Made by a program: the position numbers and the translations under genes. A stretch of DNA of 64,000 bases from Gracilimonas sp040877545 (lineage in GTDB: Bacteria; Bacteroidota; Rhodothermia; Balneolales; Balneolaceae), in the NCBI GenBank assembly GCA_040877545.1, contig JBBDNN010000062.1, positions 20,938-84,937 of the forward strand. Reading direction: 5' to 3'. The notes under the pieces are model-generated. The model had not been told where the DNA came from. It searched no databases and saw only the letters and a program-made list of their open reading frames with translations. This document shows positions 52,456 to 61,420 of the stretch, one piece after another (position 1 is the first letter of the stretch; every line of letters begins with the position of its first letter).

Positions 52456-52665
52456 TCATTCCAACCTGTACACTTCTACGGCACTAAGGCCTTTAGGAGT
52501 TTCTTCAGTTGAGAATTCAACTTCTTCTCCGTCATTAAGACTCTCTTCGAATCCTAAGTTTTCAATGTTGTTGCGGTGTACAAAAATATCTTTGTCACCA
52601 TTTTCAGGTTCAATAAATCCAAATCCTTTTTGGCCATCAAACCATTTAATTTTACCGTATTCCAT
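52456..52665 (-). CDS. Cold-shock protein, copy 2
   Basis: This 69-residue cold-shock protein has RNP-1 KGFGFIEP and RNP-2 DIFVHRNNI. It differs from copy 1 (48742-48951) at about eight positions, mostly in the C-terminal third (VYRLE for VSRVS). It lies downstream of the S10 peptidase gene and points the other way. Its leader repeats the conserved block of copy 1, so the regulatory region was copied with the gene. Confidence 0.95.
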   Translation of the reverse strand: MEYGKIKWFDGQKGFGFIEPENGDKDIFVHRNNIENLGFEESLNDGEEVEFSTEETPKGLSAVEVYRLE

Positions 52666-52751
52666 AATATTTAAATAATAATTGTTGTTGTCTCACAGGC
52701 ACAGTGTTATTGCATGCTTAAATAAATGAGCATACTCCATTTCTTAAATCG

Positions 52752-52808
52752 GCTGTGAAGTTTAGTGTTTAGTTATACAAACTATAGAAGGGAAATAAAT
52801 ACTGTACT
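52752..52808 (-). promoter_or_regulatory. Conserved leader/promoter block of cold-shock gene copy 2
   Basis: Partner of the block at 49029-49085; most positions match. It lies about 90 bases upstream of the start codon. The rest of 52666-52976 shows no gene. Confidence 0.55.
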
Positions 52809-52976
52809 AAGAAATAATAAAATACCGATGTCGTCCTTTAATTTGCAGGCCTTAAGATGCGGTTTATTCAGTCCAATATCAATGTATAATTTCCAATGCA
52901 GGTTAAAATTTCTCATAGCTTTGCAATGAGATCCTAAGTCACTGCCACTTAAATTCTAACGGCCAAAATAGTTCCT

Positions 52977-53756
52977 CTACTCGTAAATCTCATTAATCAA
53001 ACCGGCTAATCGGACACCTGCTTTCAACAACTGCTCCTCAACTATTTCCCAGTTGTTGTACGAGTATTCGTAGCTCAATCTTTTATCATCAGGAAAATCA
53101 TACACATTTGTAAGCAGAGCCTGTGATTCATAGGCCCAATCTAAAACCGAGCTGCTTTGCCACTCTTCTATTTGTTCTTCGGAAGGATGATTTATGAAAC
53201 GGGAAAGTTCGGTAAAACTGAGTTGTTTGCCATCTATCATTTCACTGTCCCAAACCCGGTGCAGGTTAGAATTTTCCCAGAACCATTCAACACGAACATC
53301 ATTTCCGCCACGATCTGTTCCATTTCCCACGTGCAGTGGCTGATGCAAATCACCTATTAGATGAACCAATACTTTTAAATTCTCAGCTTCTTTCTCGGGG
53401 GAAAGACTCCCTGCATTTAACTCTGCAGTAACTTTATCTATTGCCCATAAAATGTCTCCGCCTTCTGCCTTTTCCGTTGTCTCATAGCGCTCACCTTCGG
53501 GAATGGTTACATAATGCCAGGGAGCCATGAAATCGTAATGATCATCTGATCGAACTTCATCCATCCATGTAGAAACCTCAGCAAGCGATTGATTCCCAAG
53601 AATACGCGTCACTTCTTCAGCAGCATTTTGGTTAAGATAATGTTCAGCGATTTCACCCGTAGTTCGGTGGCCTATTTGCCCCCAACGCAGGGTATTATTG
53701 GGCACTGAAGTAAGCCCAAAAGTGAAGATAGTTAGGGATAGTATGAGTTTAACCAT
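52977..53756 (-). CDS. Exported S1/P1 nuclease family protein
   Basis: The 259-residue protein has a signal peptide (about 1-22) and a zinc nuclease core: the N-terminal Trp of the mature protein (LRWGQIGHRTTGEIAE), APWHYVTIP, and LVHLIGDLHQPLHVGNGTDRGGNDVRVEW with zinc-binding His and Asp. It cuts single-stranded nucleic acids outside the cell to gain phosphate and nucleosides. It is a single gene. Confidence 0.88.
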   Translation of the reverse strand: MVKLILSLTIFTFGLTSVPNNTLRWGQIGHRTTGEIAEHYLNQNAAEEVTRILGNQSLAEVSTWMDEVRSDDHYDFMAPWHYVTIPEGERYETTEKAEGGDILWAIDKVTAELNAGSLSPEKEAENLKVLVHLIGDLHQPLHVGNGTDRGGNDVRVEWFWENSNLHRVWDSEMIDGKQLSFTELSRFINHPSEEQIEEWQSSSVLDWAYESQALLTNVYDFPDDKRLSYEYSYNNWEIVEEQLLKAGVRLAGLINEIYE

Positions 53757-53880
53757 TGAAAAAATATGACTTAAATTAATTATTGCATGATACTATTAGA
53801 AAAATACTAGAAAAAATTAACTATTAATATTTGCAATTTTTCTTTATTTATAAGGTCTCTTAGTAAAAAGGGAGGAAAGG

Positions 53881-55188
53881 ATGAAAGGAAAGATAAAAAA
53901 TAGAATAGTACTACTGGCATTAATAGCTGCTATTATAAATACGTATTCCTGCGAATTATTATCCGATGTGGACGGTGTTTATCCGGTTGAGATGCATCTC
54001 TCAATAATTGATAATAATGGAGATGTAGAGACTGAAACTCCCACCCTGGAGGCGCTTAGCCTGAATTTCAATGCTATTTCATTAGGTAGCAGCAGCTCGG
54101 AAAGATTTTATATGTCTCCGCAAACTACCACTTTTTCACTTTCTTCAGATGACAGTAGTAAGCATTTATTCACAGAAAATATTCCCAAAGATGTTTTTAG
54201 GACATTTGATGTTCGTATTGGTAATTTTTCCCCCGATTCAAGCCCTGAAGATGCCCCTCCATATTTTTTGAAAGGAAGTTTTGAAGATTCTCCATACTTC
54301 CTCCAACTACCTGATACACTGGATTTGTCTTTTGAACTAAGTCCTTCCATGAATTTCAGGAATAAAAAAAATACAACGGCAGTCATTACACTTCTGGTAG
54401 ATCGATCAAAATGGTTTACTGGAACAGAAGAAAGTGTCTTAAACCCGAGAGATTCAACTGCAGCCGAACAAATTTACCGGAATATTAAAGAGTCTATCAG
54501 TGTTCATTATGAAATTTTAGAAAATGACTGTCCGGGAAAAGCAAATGGACGTTGTGAAAATATAGGTAACGGGAGAGATCAAGCCGGATTACTGGAAATA
54601 AATGGGGAATCAGTAAGGGAGAATGAAGACAGCCTGAAATTCCAGGTAAGTCTGTCGGAAACTTTAGACGATACCGTTTGGGTAAATTTCGAGACCTCAG
54701 ATAATTCTGCAAAAAGCATTGAAGATTATATTCCAGTAAATGGTGAATTGCTTTTTCTTCCTGGCGACATTCTTCAAACTATACCAGTTGTAATAGTTGA
54801 TGATTCATTAAAAGAACCGGACGAACGTTTTACGATGAAACTTAGCCAAGTCAGGGGCGCAAACTTAAACAATGGCAAAAGCCGTGCGTTTGGAATAATT
54901 TTAAATGATGATAACGGGAACGGGAACGGGAACGGGAACGGGAACGGGAACGGGAATGGGAATGGGAATGGGAATGGGAATTCGGGTGAAAATGGCAATT
55001 CAGGTGGCAACGGGAATGGCAGTGGCGATGGAAACGGCAACTCCGGCGAAAACAACAATGGCGAAGGTAATGGAGATTCTGGTGGTAATGGCAGTGACGG
55101 AGAAAATGGTAACAGCGGTGACAATGGAAATAGTGGCGGCAACGGCAATGCCGGAGGTAGTGGAAACAGCGGAAATAATAATCCTTAA
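53881..55188 (+). CDS. Surface protein with Calx-beta-like domain and Asn-Gly repeat tail
   Basis: The 435-residue protein has an N-terminal signal with a possible lipoprotein Cys (YSC, about 24), then a beta-rich domain. A Calx-beta-like domain spans about residues 230-345: ENEDSLKFQVSLSETLD, DNSAKSIEDYIPVNGELLFLPGD, DDSLKEPDERFTMKLSQV. The tail (about 345-435) is Asn, Gly and Ser only at first, built on the hexamers AACGGG and AATGGG in DNA (54913-54978). An AGGAGG-type ribosome site precedes the ATG. It may bind Ca2+ or act as an extended surface stalk; role unknown. Confidence 0.65.
   Translation: MKGKIKNRIVLLALIAAIINTYSCELLSDVDGVYPVEMHLSIIDNNGDVETETPTLEALSLNFNAISLGSSSSERFYMSPQTTTFSLSSDDSSKHLFTENIPKDVFRTFDVRIGNFSPDSSPEDAPPYFLKGSFEDSPYFLQLPDTLDLSFELSPSMNFRNKKNTTAVITLLVDRSKWFTGTEESVLNPRDSTAAEQIYRNIKESISVHYEILENDCPGKANGRCENIGNGRDQAGLLEINGESVRENEDSLKFQVSLSETLDDTVWVNFETSDNSAKSIEDYIPVNGELLFLPGDILQTIPVVIVDDSLKEPDERFTMKLSQVRGANLNNGKSRAFGIILNDDNGNGNGNGNGNGNGNGNGNGNGNSGENGNSGGNGNGSGDGNGNSGENNNGEGNGDSGGNGSDGENGNSGDNGNSGGNGNAGGSGNSGNNNP
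54913..54978 (+). repeat. Hexamer tandem repeat (AACGGG)7(AATGGG)4
   Basis: Seven AACGGG copies followed by four AATGGG copies encode 11 Asn-Gly pairs in the surface protein. Because the unit is six bases, gain or loss of copies keeps the frame and would only change the length of the tail. Confidence 0.92.
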
Positions 55189-55198
55189 TCCGTAGATT

Positions 55199-55690
55199 TT
55201 ACTCCAGCTCGCCCAGTAATTCCTCTAAATCTAAAGAACGTGTATAAATATTAATGGACCCGTCGCTATTTTTCGGCCATTTATTTCGCGGACGATCCCA
55301 ATATAATTCTACTCCATTTTCATCCGGATCATTCATGTAAATAGCTTCAGAAACGCCATGATCTGAAGCACCGGAAAGTGGATACTCAGCCTCAATTAAG
55401 CGATGCAGAATAGCTGCAAGATCTTTTCGAGTGGGGTATACAATGGCAGTATGAAACAGCCCGGTACTATTACGCGGAGCAGGTGGCGCATTTTTACTAT
55501 GCCAGGTATTTAAGCCGATATGATGATGATATCCACCCGCGGAAATGAAAGCTGCCTGATCTCCATACATGGTAACAAGTTCAAAACCGAGAAGATCCTG
55601 ATAAAAGCTGAGAGAGCGTTCAAGATCCGATACTTTTAGGTGTATATGCCCAATACGAGCTTGAATGGGTATTTTATAACTATTCGTCAT
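55199..55690 (-). CDS. VOC/glyoxalase family dioxygenase-like protein
   Basis: The 163-residue protein has a VOC fold with metal ligands in HIHLKVSDLERSLSFYQDLLGFE (His), GLFHTAIVYP (His) and NGVELYWDRPR (Glu), the pattern of extradiol dioxygenases and related enzymes of the CatE type. The segment YHHHIGLNTWHS is also conserved in that group. It is a cytoplasmic metal enzyme of uncertain substrate, perhaps an aromatic compound or methylglyoxal adduct. Confidence 0.85.
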   Translation of the reverse strand: MTNSYKIPIQARIGHIHLKVSDLERSLSFYQDLLGFELVTMYGDQAAFISAGGYHHHIGLNTWHSKNAPPAPRNSTGLFHTAIVYPTRKDLAAILHRLIEAEYPLSGASDHGVSEAIYMNDPDENGVELYWDRPRNKWPKNSDGSINIYTRSLDLEELLGELE

Positions 55691-55703
55691 GATTAAAGAT
55701 TTA

Positions 55704-55925
55704 CTATTCGGGATTGTACTTTATTTTCATATAACATCGCTTTTCCAATTCATCCAGCATCTAATTCAACCTTTTTTGTTTGGTTGTTGTTCTCTTAGCT
55801 TGTTCTATCCAACTTATATAATTGTTCTGTTTGATAGGGCGGACGTGATTTATAAGCTCCCATCAATTCATTCTCTCCCAGGGCTTTTTTAGCAAAACCA
55901 GGTATTGAGTAGCGGAGTCGTTTAG
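55704..55925 (-). pseudogene. Remnant of a YdeI/OmpD-associated (bacteriocin-protection) family gene
   Basis: The minus strand reads RLRYSIPGFAKKALGENELM then KSRPPYQ in one frame, and YISWIEQAKRTTTKQKRLN-stop-MLDELEKR in another, ending MKIKYNP. In intact relatives these pieces are continuous (RPPYQQNDYIxWI, AKRxETKQKRLNQMLDELEKG). A frameshift and a Gln-to-stop change break it, and the N-terminal part is gone. It lies between the VOC gene and the GyrI-like gene. Confidence 0.65.
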
Positions 55926-55953
55926 ATTCAAAAAATCAATGTTAATAGCCATA

Positions 55954-56394
55954 TCATCCTGTGATTTCAATGTAAAGATCATGATTTCTCTCATTATTTT
56001 TTGGTTTGTAACCAATATCCAACTTAAAATCTGTGGTAGTCAGGTTTTGTTCCTTTCCCCAGTTGTACATTTTCCCAAAGGAAGTGGCGATGTCTTCAAG
56101 GCTGCCTGTATGTTTATAATGGAGATATTTCTTTTGAGGAATGGTAGTGATAATCATTCCTTCAGGAACCGGATCATCCGCATTTGACACTTCCACACAA
56201 AGTAGCTGCGTGTAAACATCTTTCTCCTTTCGCAGACTTAGATCAATTAATCGATTATTTACCCGGTTTTCTATTTCCTGATAGCGGCTAAAAAATAGTT
56301 GCCATGCTTCGGGCATTTCTTTCCACAACCGTTTCCATGAGGCCTGAAGAGTAAAACCCACCACTAAAAACTCTGCTTTTTCTGTAACATGCAT
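55954..56394 (-). CDS. GyrI-like/AraC effector-binding domain protein
   Basis: The 146-residue protein matches the GyrI-like small-molecule-binding domain: FLVVGFTLQASW, LLCVEVSNADDPVPEGMIITTIPQKKYLHYKHTGSLEDIATSF and the C-terminal LDIGYKPKNNE. The domain binds drugs or hydrophobic ligands through a central Glu in related proteins. It is free-standing, so it may bind or modify the ligand, or act as a gyrase protection factor. Single gene. Confidence 0.85.
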   Translation of the reverse strand: MHVTEKAEFLVVGFTLQASWKRLWKEMPEAWQLFFSRYQEIENRVNNRLIDLSLRKEKDVYTQLLCVEVSNADDPVPEGMIITTIPQKKYLHYKHTGSLEDIATSFGKMYNWGKEQNLTTTDFKLDIGYKPKNNERNHDLYIEITG

Positions 56395-56554
56395 AAGGCT
56401 TTTAACTATTTGTCATAAAAATTAAGGATAACGCATAAAAAGTAAAGAAAGGTAAAACTTATGTTTAAAAAGGAACAGAGAATTCTCAGAAATGTAATTA
56501 TTAATTCATGATTAACATCAATAATCATAAATATTAATTTAATCAAAGGTTAAA

Positions 56555-56983
56555 ATGAAATTAACACCCAAACATTTATTCACAGGACTGATCACAGTAG
56601 CAATCGTACTTATTGCATTTATTGATACAACAGCTCAAGAAGGTTTACAAGGGGATGGAGATGTTGTAGAGGTAGTTAAGGAAAGTGAGGATCATACTAT
56701 TTTTGTCAGTTTACTAGAAGAGACTGAATTGGATGATCTATTAAAGCAAAACGGGCCATATACAGTATTGGCACCGACTGATGAGGCTTTTGAAAAATTA
56801 GAAGAGTTTGATCAGCTAAAAGAGGATTCTGAAAGATTACAATCTGTGATGATTGGACATCTATATAATGGTAAAATAGGTTCAACTGATGTTCAAAATG
56901 CTAAATCGGTAGAGATTACAGAAGGTGACATCGAAGCATCTAATGGTGTTATTCATGTAGTTGATGAAGTCCTCATCGAATAA
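56555..56983 (+). CDS. Exported fasciclin domain protein
   Basis: The 142-residue protein has a signal peptide (about 1-29, ending TTAQ) and one fasciclin (FAS1) domain with the H1 motif TVLAPTDEAFEKL (about 69-81) and the C-terminal GVIHVVDEVLI (H2-like). FAS1 proteins mediate adhesion at the cell surface. No ligand can be read. It is single and is followed by a clear terminator. Confidence 0.87.
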   Translation: MKLTPKHLFTGLITVAIVLIAFIDTTAQEGLQGDGDVVEVVKESEDHTIFVSLLEETELDDLLKQNGPYTVLAPTDEAFEKLEEFDQLKEDSERLQSVMIGHLYNGKIGSTDVQNAKSVEITEGDIEASNGVIHVVDEVLIE

Positions 56984-57004
56984 TTATTAATGCACCTTTA
57001 AAGC

Positions 57005-57044
57005 AAAAAATACCTGCCCTTAAAAAGAGCAGGTATTTTTTTTG
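57005..57044 (+). terminator. Terminator after the fasciclin gene
   Basis: AAATACCTGC pairs with GCAGGTATTT around a short A-rich loop and runs into eight T. It ends the single-gene unit. Confidence 0.85.
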
Positions 57045-57189
57045 TGCTGAAAATAAATTTCGGCACCTAGTATTTCCCAAATCGAAGGAGTTGCGTTCTG
57101 AATGATTTTATAATCAATTGTATTATTTATGGAGCATGAATAGAAAAATCTAAGAGAAATAAGCCTAAGCTTGCTATAAGGTTTTCGAT

Positions 57190-58638
57190 ATGGAGCTAAA
57201 TTCAGAACTTGCCGGGCTCAGTCTAATTATTCTCGCTTTACTGCTTCTGGCCGGGAAGTTTATAAGGTTAAAAATTTCCATTCTTCAAGAATATTTTATT
57301 CCCTCCTCTATCATTGCCGGATTTGTTGGGCTAATTCTTGGTCCACATGTTTTAGGAGAGATTTATACATCCTGGATTGGTAATGAGGACGCATATTTAT
57401 CTCAGGGCCTTTTCCCAGAGGAAATGGTAAATATTTGGAAAGACCTTGCCTCCCTGCTTGTTACAGTTATATTTGCTGCACTTTTTCTCGGAAAGGAAAT
57501 ACCCTCCTTTAAAAAAATATGGAATACAGCAGGTCCACAGGTAACATTTGGTCAAACTGTAGCCTGGGGACAATATGTGGTTGGTATTTCTCTAGCTATA
57601 CTAGTTTTAGTTCCTCTTTTTGACTTAAATCCTATTGCCGGTGCCCTTATAGAAATAAGCTTTGAAGGGGGAATTGGATCAGCAACCGGGCTTGGATCAA
57701 CATTCGCAGAGCATGGTTTTGAGGATGGACAAGATCTTGCCATAGGCCTTGCTACCATTGGTATTCTTTTCGGTCTGATTATAGGAATTATATTGTTGAA
57801 CTGGGGGGCGAGATCAAATAAATCACAACTTATTCAAGATCCTGAAGAGGCATCAGATCAAGCACTAAAGGGAATATTTAAAAAAGAAGACCGGCCTACT
57901 GCTGGTGAAAAAACTACCCGTTCCGCCTCTATTGGTACTTTAACCATTCACCTTTCATTTCTTGGACTGGCTATTTCTCTGGGAATATTATTGTTGGAAG
58001 GTCTGAGATTTGTAGAGGTAAATACTTGGGAAGAATGGACAGGATTCGCCTTAATGGAGCATTTTCCCTTATTTCCCTTAGCTATGATAGGCAGCATCAT
58101 AGTGCAGATTTTTCTTGATCGCTACATTGATTACCCCATAATTAACCAGGAATTAATGAAAGGCATCAGTGGTTTTGCCCTCGATTTTATGATTGTAAGT
58201 GCTATCGCCAGCCTCGCGATTACTACTATTGGAACTCATATCATTCCCTTTATACTGCTTGCAATTGCAGGAATAGCATGGAATGTTGCCGCTTTTTATT
58301 TCCTTGCACAAAAAATAATGCCTGATTATTGGTTTGAAAGAGGTATAGGTGATTTTGGACAATCAATGGGAATGACAGCCATAGGCCTGCTGATGATGCG
58401 AATAGCCGATCCCGAGGATAAATCACCCGCTACCATTAGTTTTGCATACAAGCAGCTAATGTTTGAGCCGATAGTGGGCGGAGGTTTTTTTACTGCGGCA
58501 TCCGCTCCATTAATAGCGCAAATGGGGCCGGTTCCAGTCTTAATTATATGCAGCTTATTGTTTCTAGGCTGGCTGTTACTAGGACTTTTTTATTTTGGCC
58601 GAGGCAAAGGAGGAAATTCAGATAACGAGAAAGAGTAG
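57190..58638 (+). CDS. gltS: Sodium/glutamate symporter family protein
   Basis: The 482-residue protein has about ten helices and the GltS pattern with GGIGSATGLGSTFAEHGFEDG and GGGFFTAASAPLIAQMG in the two inverted halves. It brings in glutamate with Na+. It is longer than the classic 400-residue form, with a loop of about 60 residues (about 210-250) between the halves. It would use the Na+ gradient made by Mrp and supply glutamate recovered by 5-oxoprolinase. Single gene. Confidence 0.85.
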   Translation: MELNSELAGLSLIILALLLLAGKFIRLKISILQEYFIPSSIIAGFVGLILGPHVLGEIYTSWIGNEDAYLSQGLFPEEMVNIWKDLASLLVTVIFAALFLGKEIPSFKKIWNTAGPQVTFGQTVAWGQYVVGISLAILVLVPLFDLNPIAGALIEISFEGGIGSATGLGSTFAEHGFEDGQDLAIGLATIGILFGLIIGIILLNWGARSNKSQLIQDPEEASDQALKGIFKKEDRPTAGEKTTRSASIGTLTIHLSFLGLAISLGILLLEGLRFVEVNTWEEWTGFALMEHFPLFPLAMIGSIIVQIFLDRYIDYPIINQELMKGISGFALDFMIVSAIASLAITTIGTHIIPFILLAIAGIAWNVAAFYFLAQKIMPDYWFERGIGDFGQSMGMTAIGLLMMRIADPEDKSPATISFAYKQLMFEPIVGGGFFTAASAPLIAQMGPVPVLIICSLLFLGWLLLGLFYFGRGKGGNSDNEKE

Positions 58639-58674
58639 CGGTTAAAATATCTTCAAAAAAATGATATAAAGAGA

Positions 58675-58703
58675 AAGCCACAACACATATAGTATTGTGG
58701 CTT
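58675..58703. terminator. Bidirectional terminator between gltS and the hydrolase gene
   Basis: AAGCCACAA (58675-58683) pairs with TTGTGGCTT (58695-58703). Both strands are followed by A/T-rich sequence. It lies between convergent genes. Confidence 0.6.
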
Positions 58704-58719
58704 TATATAATTTTCAGCT

Positions 58720-59436
58720 TTATTCACTTAAAAAATTCTCTCCAACTTCTGGGATCAATACTTTTGTCTCAGTTATATCTTCAAGAATTTCCTTGAATTT
58801 TTCGGGGTCACCAATCAATGGAGGCCAGGTTCCATAGTGAATTGGAACAGCAATTTTTCCACCAATCATTTCCACCGCGTAAGCTGCTTCTTCATGACCC
58901 ATTGTATAATGATCTCCAATTGGGGCAAATATCACATGGGGCTGGTATAATTCACCATATATCTCAAGGTCTGCAAAAATATTTGTATCACCCATATGGT
59001 AGATACAGATATCATCCTCAAAAGAGATAATCAGTCCGCCAGGTTCACCTGCATATTCACTCTTAAAAGAAGAACTGTGATTTGCAGAAACCAGTGTTAC
59101 TGAAAAGTCATCAAAATGAACGGATCCTCCCTTATTAAACTCCACAGCCTGATCTTCCTCCAGGCCCTGCTTTTTCAGCAGTCCGCATAATTCTACAATA
59201 GCCACTACTTTACAGCCGGTTTTTTCAGCAATTTCAATGGTATCTCCAACATGATCTTCATGACCGTGAGTTAATAAAATGTAATCGGCTTCGGAAACTT
59301 TTTTAAAATCATCAGGCGTAGAGGGATTGTCTGTTAAAAAAGGGTCTACATATATAATTTTCCCATTTCCACTGATTAATTTAAAGGCTGAATGCCCCAG
59401 CCAATGAGCTTGAATATTTGTCTTAATTTTCTCCAT
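58720..59436 (-). CDS. Metal-dependent hydrolase (UPF0173, lactamase fold)
   Basis: The 238-residue protein has the metal pattern LLTHGHEDHVGDTIEIAE, with YHMGDTNIFADLEIYG and AVPIHYGTWPPLIGDPEKF further on, as in the UPF0173 family of metallo-beta-lactamase-fold hydrolases. The N-terminal HWLGHSAFKL is typical. It is cytoplasmic. The family's substrates include ribonucleotides and phosphate esters, so no single reaction is assigned. Confidence 0.86.
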   Translation of the reverse strand: MEKIKTNIQAHWLGHSAFKLISGNGKIIYVDPFLTDNPSTPDDFKKVSEADYILLTHGHEDHVGDTIEIAEKTGCKVVAIVELCGLLKKQGLEEDQAVEFNKGGSVHFDDFSVTLVSANHSSSFKSEYAGEPGGLIISFEDDICIYHMGDTNIFADLEIYGELYQPHVIFAPIGDHYTMGHEEAAYAVEMIGGKIAVPIHYGTWPPLIGDPEKFKEILEDITETKVLIPEVGENFLSE

Positions 59437-59545
59437 TTTTTTACTTTGAAGGTTAATAGATTACAGACCTGTTTTTTAGTTTATTAATTAAATGAGAACC
59501 AGGTAAGAATGGTTCACCAAATGCCATTAAATCATGAGATAAGTA

Positions 59546-59938
59546 ATGGGAATTTTAAATAAGATATTCGGTGGAGAAGAATCCGGCGAAAAAGATGATT
59601 TTGAATGGCAGATGATTTCCTCTGAAGAGGATTTAGAGAATATTTTAGCTGCATCAAACTATAAACCACAGATAGTATTTAAACACAGTACACGTTGTGC
59701 TACAAGTTATTTCTCCCGCGTAAGTTTGGAGACATTATCCGAATCTGATAAAGTTAAAGTAGAATGCAACATGGTTGATGTGATTCAAAACCGGCCGGTG
59801 TCAACCTTTATTTCTGAAAAGCTGCATATACGGCACGAGTCGCCGCAGCTATTTATTATCCATGAAGGTAGAGTAGTTTGGCATGGCTCGCACCAGGATG
59901 TGAAGGTGGAAAAAATAGAATCTTTTTTAAGGAATTAA
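59546..59938 (+). CDS. ytxJ: Bacillithiol system redox-active protein YtxJ
   Basis: The 130-residue protein is a thioredoxin-fold member with one conserved Cys51 in FKHSTRCATSYFSR and a cis-Pro in ESPQLFIIHEGRVVWHGSH. YtxJ is a monothiol bacilliredoxin-like protein, which removes bacillithiol from oxidised protein thiols. Its presence suggests that this organism makes bacillithiol. The next gene, a small membrane protein, is 39 bases on and may share its transcript. Confidence 0.88.
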   Translation: MGILNKIFGGEESGEKDDFEWQMISSEEDLENILAASNYKPQIVFKHSTRCATSYFSRVSLETLSESDKVKVECNMVDVIQNRPVSTFISEKLHIRHESPQLFIIHEGRVVWHGSHQDVKVEKIESFLRN

Positions 59939-59977
59939 TCTGCAAGCGATTAATATGATGAAGGAAAATAATAATAC

Positions 59978-60220
59978 ATGAAAAGCCTTTTAATTTGGTT
60001 AGCAGGAATTACAATGGGAGCCGTTTTTGGCTACTGTATTTCCTTATTCCTTCCACTCAATCTTTATATTGCAATTGCAGCCGGCGCTATTATAGGCAGT
60101 AGTGCCGCAATCACTATCAACCTCCAGCGTGGTAAAGTGAAAGAATTTGATCCCGAAGAACCTGAAAAAGGGCAGGAAGACGAGAATTTCCCCAAAAATT
60201 CTACACAAACAACTTCTTGA
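59978..60220 (+). CDS. Small two-helix membrane protein
   Basis: The 80-residue protein has two helices (about 3-22 and 26-47) and an acidic, charged C-terminal tail (EFDPEEPEKGQEDE). No family is recognised. It is likely in the ytxJ transcript. Its 3' end overlaps the mtnA gene on the other strand by 20 bases, which is unusual but possible at a convergent end. Confidence 0.5.
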   Translation: MKSLLIWLAGITMGAVFGYCISLFLPLNLYIAIAAGAIIGSSAAITINLQRGKVKEFDPEEPEKGQEDENFPKNSTQTTS

Positions 60221-61244
60221 TGGTTTTATTGAAATCAGGCTCTATGATTCCTTTTTCCGTGATGAAACCAGTGATATATTTATTGGGTGTAACATCAAAA
60301 GCAGGATTATAAGCTTCTGTTTTTTTAGGGGTGATTTGGGTTTTTGCAAAGTAAGTGATTTCATCCCCGTCACGTTCTTCAATTTCAATTTCATCTCCGG
60401 TTTCAGTCTGTATATCAAAGGTAGAAAGAGGGAGTGCTACGTAAAATGGAATTTCATTTTCCTTGGCCAAAACAGCCAAAGAATAGGTGCCGATTTTACT
60501 GATAGTGTCTCCGTTTGCCGTTACCCGGTCAGCGCCCACCATTACCATGTCTATCTTTCCTGATTTCATTAGAGAACCGGCCATAGAGTCAGTTATTAAA
60601 TGAAAGGGGATTTCCATCTGTTTCAACTCCCAGGCTGTTAGCCGGGCACCTTGCAGCAGTGGACGTGTTTCTCCCACCCAAACATGGATGTTTTTTTTTG
60701 CATCTTCAGCATGCATCATTACCGAAAGTGCAGTTCCGTTAGCTCCGGTTGCTAATCCACCCGTATTACAATGGGTTAAAATATTGGCACCCTTTTTCAC
60801 CAGTTTTTCCCCATTTTCGCCAATCATTCTGCAAACCCGCTTATCCTCATCATGAATAGTTTTAGCAGTCTGGAGAATAATATCCTTAATCTCATCCAGC
60901 TTTTTTTCTTTGTTTGCATACACGGTATTACTGATGCGCTGGAGAGCCCACGACAGATTAACAGCAGTAGGCCGGGATGATTTTAAATACTCAATCCAAC
61001 GATTTAGCTCTACATTAAAACTCGTAAAGCTTTTGCTTTCAAGATCTCGAATACCGAGATATAACCCATAAGCCGCAGCAATTCCTATGGCCGGGGCACC
61101 ACGTACTTTTAGTTTTTTGATGGCATCCCATACCTGGCCGATGGTATAGACATCCGAATAAATTTCCCGCAGCGGTAATTGTGTTTGATCTAAAAGTACC
61201 AGGTGATCTTCTTGCCATGAAATCGACTTGTAAGCTTGCTGCAT
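60201..61244 (-). CDS. mtnA: S-methyl-5-thioribose-1-phosphate isomerase
   Basis: MtnA converts methylthioribose-1-phosphate to methylthioribulose-1-phosphate in methionine salvage. The 347-residue protein has RGAPAIGIAAAYGLYLG, NILTHCNTGGLAT (catalytic Cys), ITDSMAGSLMKSGKIDMVMVGADRV (catalytic Asp), and a conserved NGDTISKIGTYSLA. Length is normal. It is the only salvage gene here. It overlaps the small membrane-protein gene at its 3' end. Confidence 0.92.
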   Translation of the reverse strand: MQQAYKSISWQEDHLVLLDQTQLPLREIYSDVYTIGQVWDAIKKLKVRGAPAIGIAAAYGLYLGIRDLESKSFTSFNVELNRWIEYLKSSRPTAVNLSWALQRISNTVYANKEKKLDEIKDIILQTAKTIHDEDKRVCRMIGENGEKLVKKGANILTHCNTGGLATGANGTALSVMMHAEDAKKNIHVWVGETRPLLQGARLTAWELKQMEIPFHLITDSMAGSLMKSGKIDMVMVGADRVTANGDTISKIGTYSLAVLAKENEIPFYVALPLSTFDIQTETGDEIEIEERDGDEITYFAKTQITPKKTEAYNPAFDVTPNKYITGFITEKGIIEPDFNKTIKKLFV

Positions 61245-61420
61245 TTTAGATGAACAGATTTTTAGGAGTTAAATAAATTGAACAGGGATAAAAAGAATTT
61301 TATGGATTAAAATGAAGGATGTTTTTCTTTTTATGTAAACTATTAATATCCGGTCATGTTTTCAGAAAAATATAACAATCGGAAAATTACTGGAGTAAAT
61401 GATCCGGATGGGTACAAAAA

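Noticed and set aside
54774..55195. Long reading frames on the minus strand (Pro/Leu/Phe-rich) and in another plus frame over the Asn-Gly repeat
   Set aside because: They are created by the hexamer repeat, whose unit has no stop in several frames. The real frame has a signal peptide, ribosome site and a recognisable domain.
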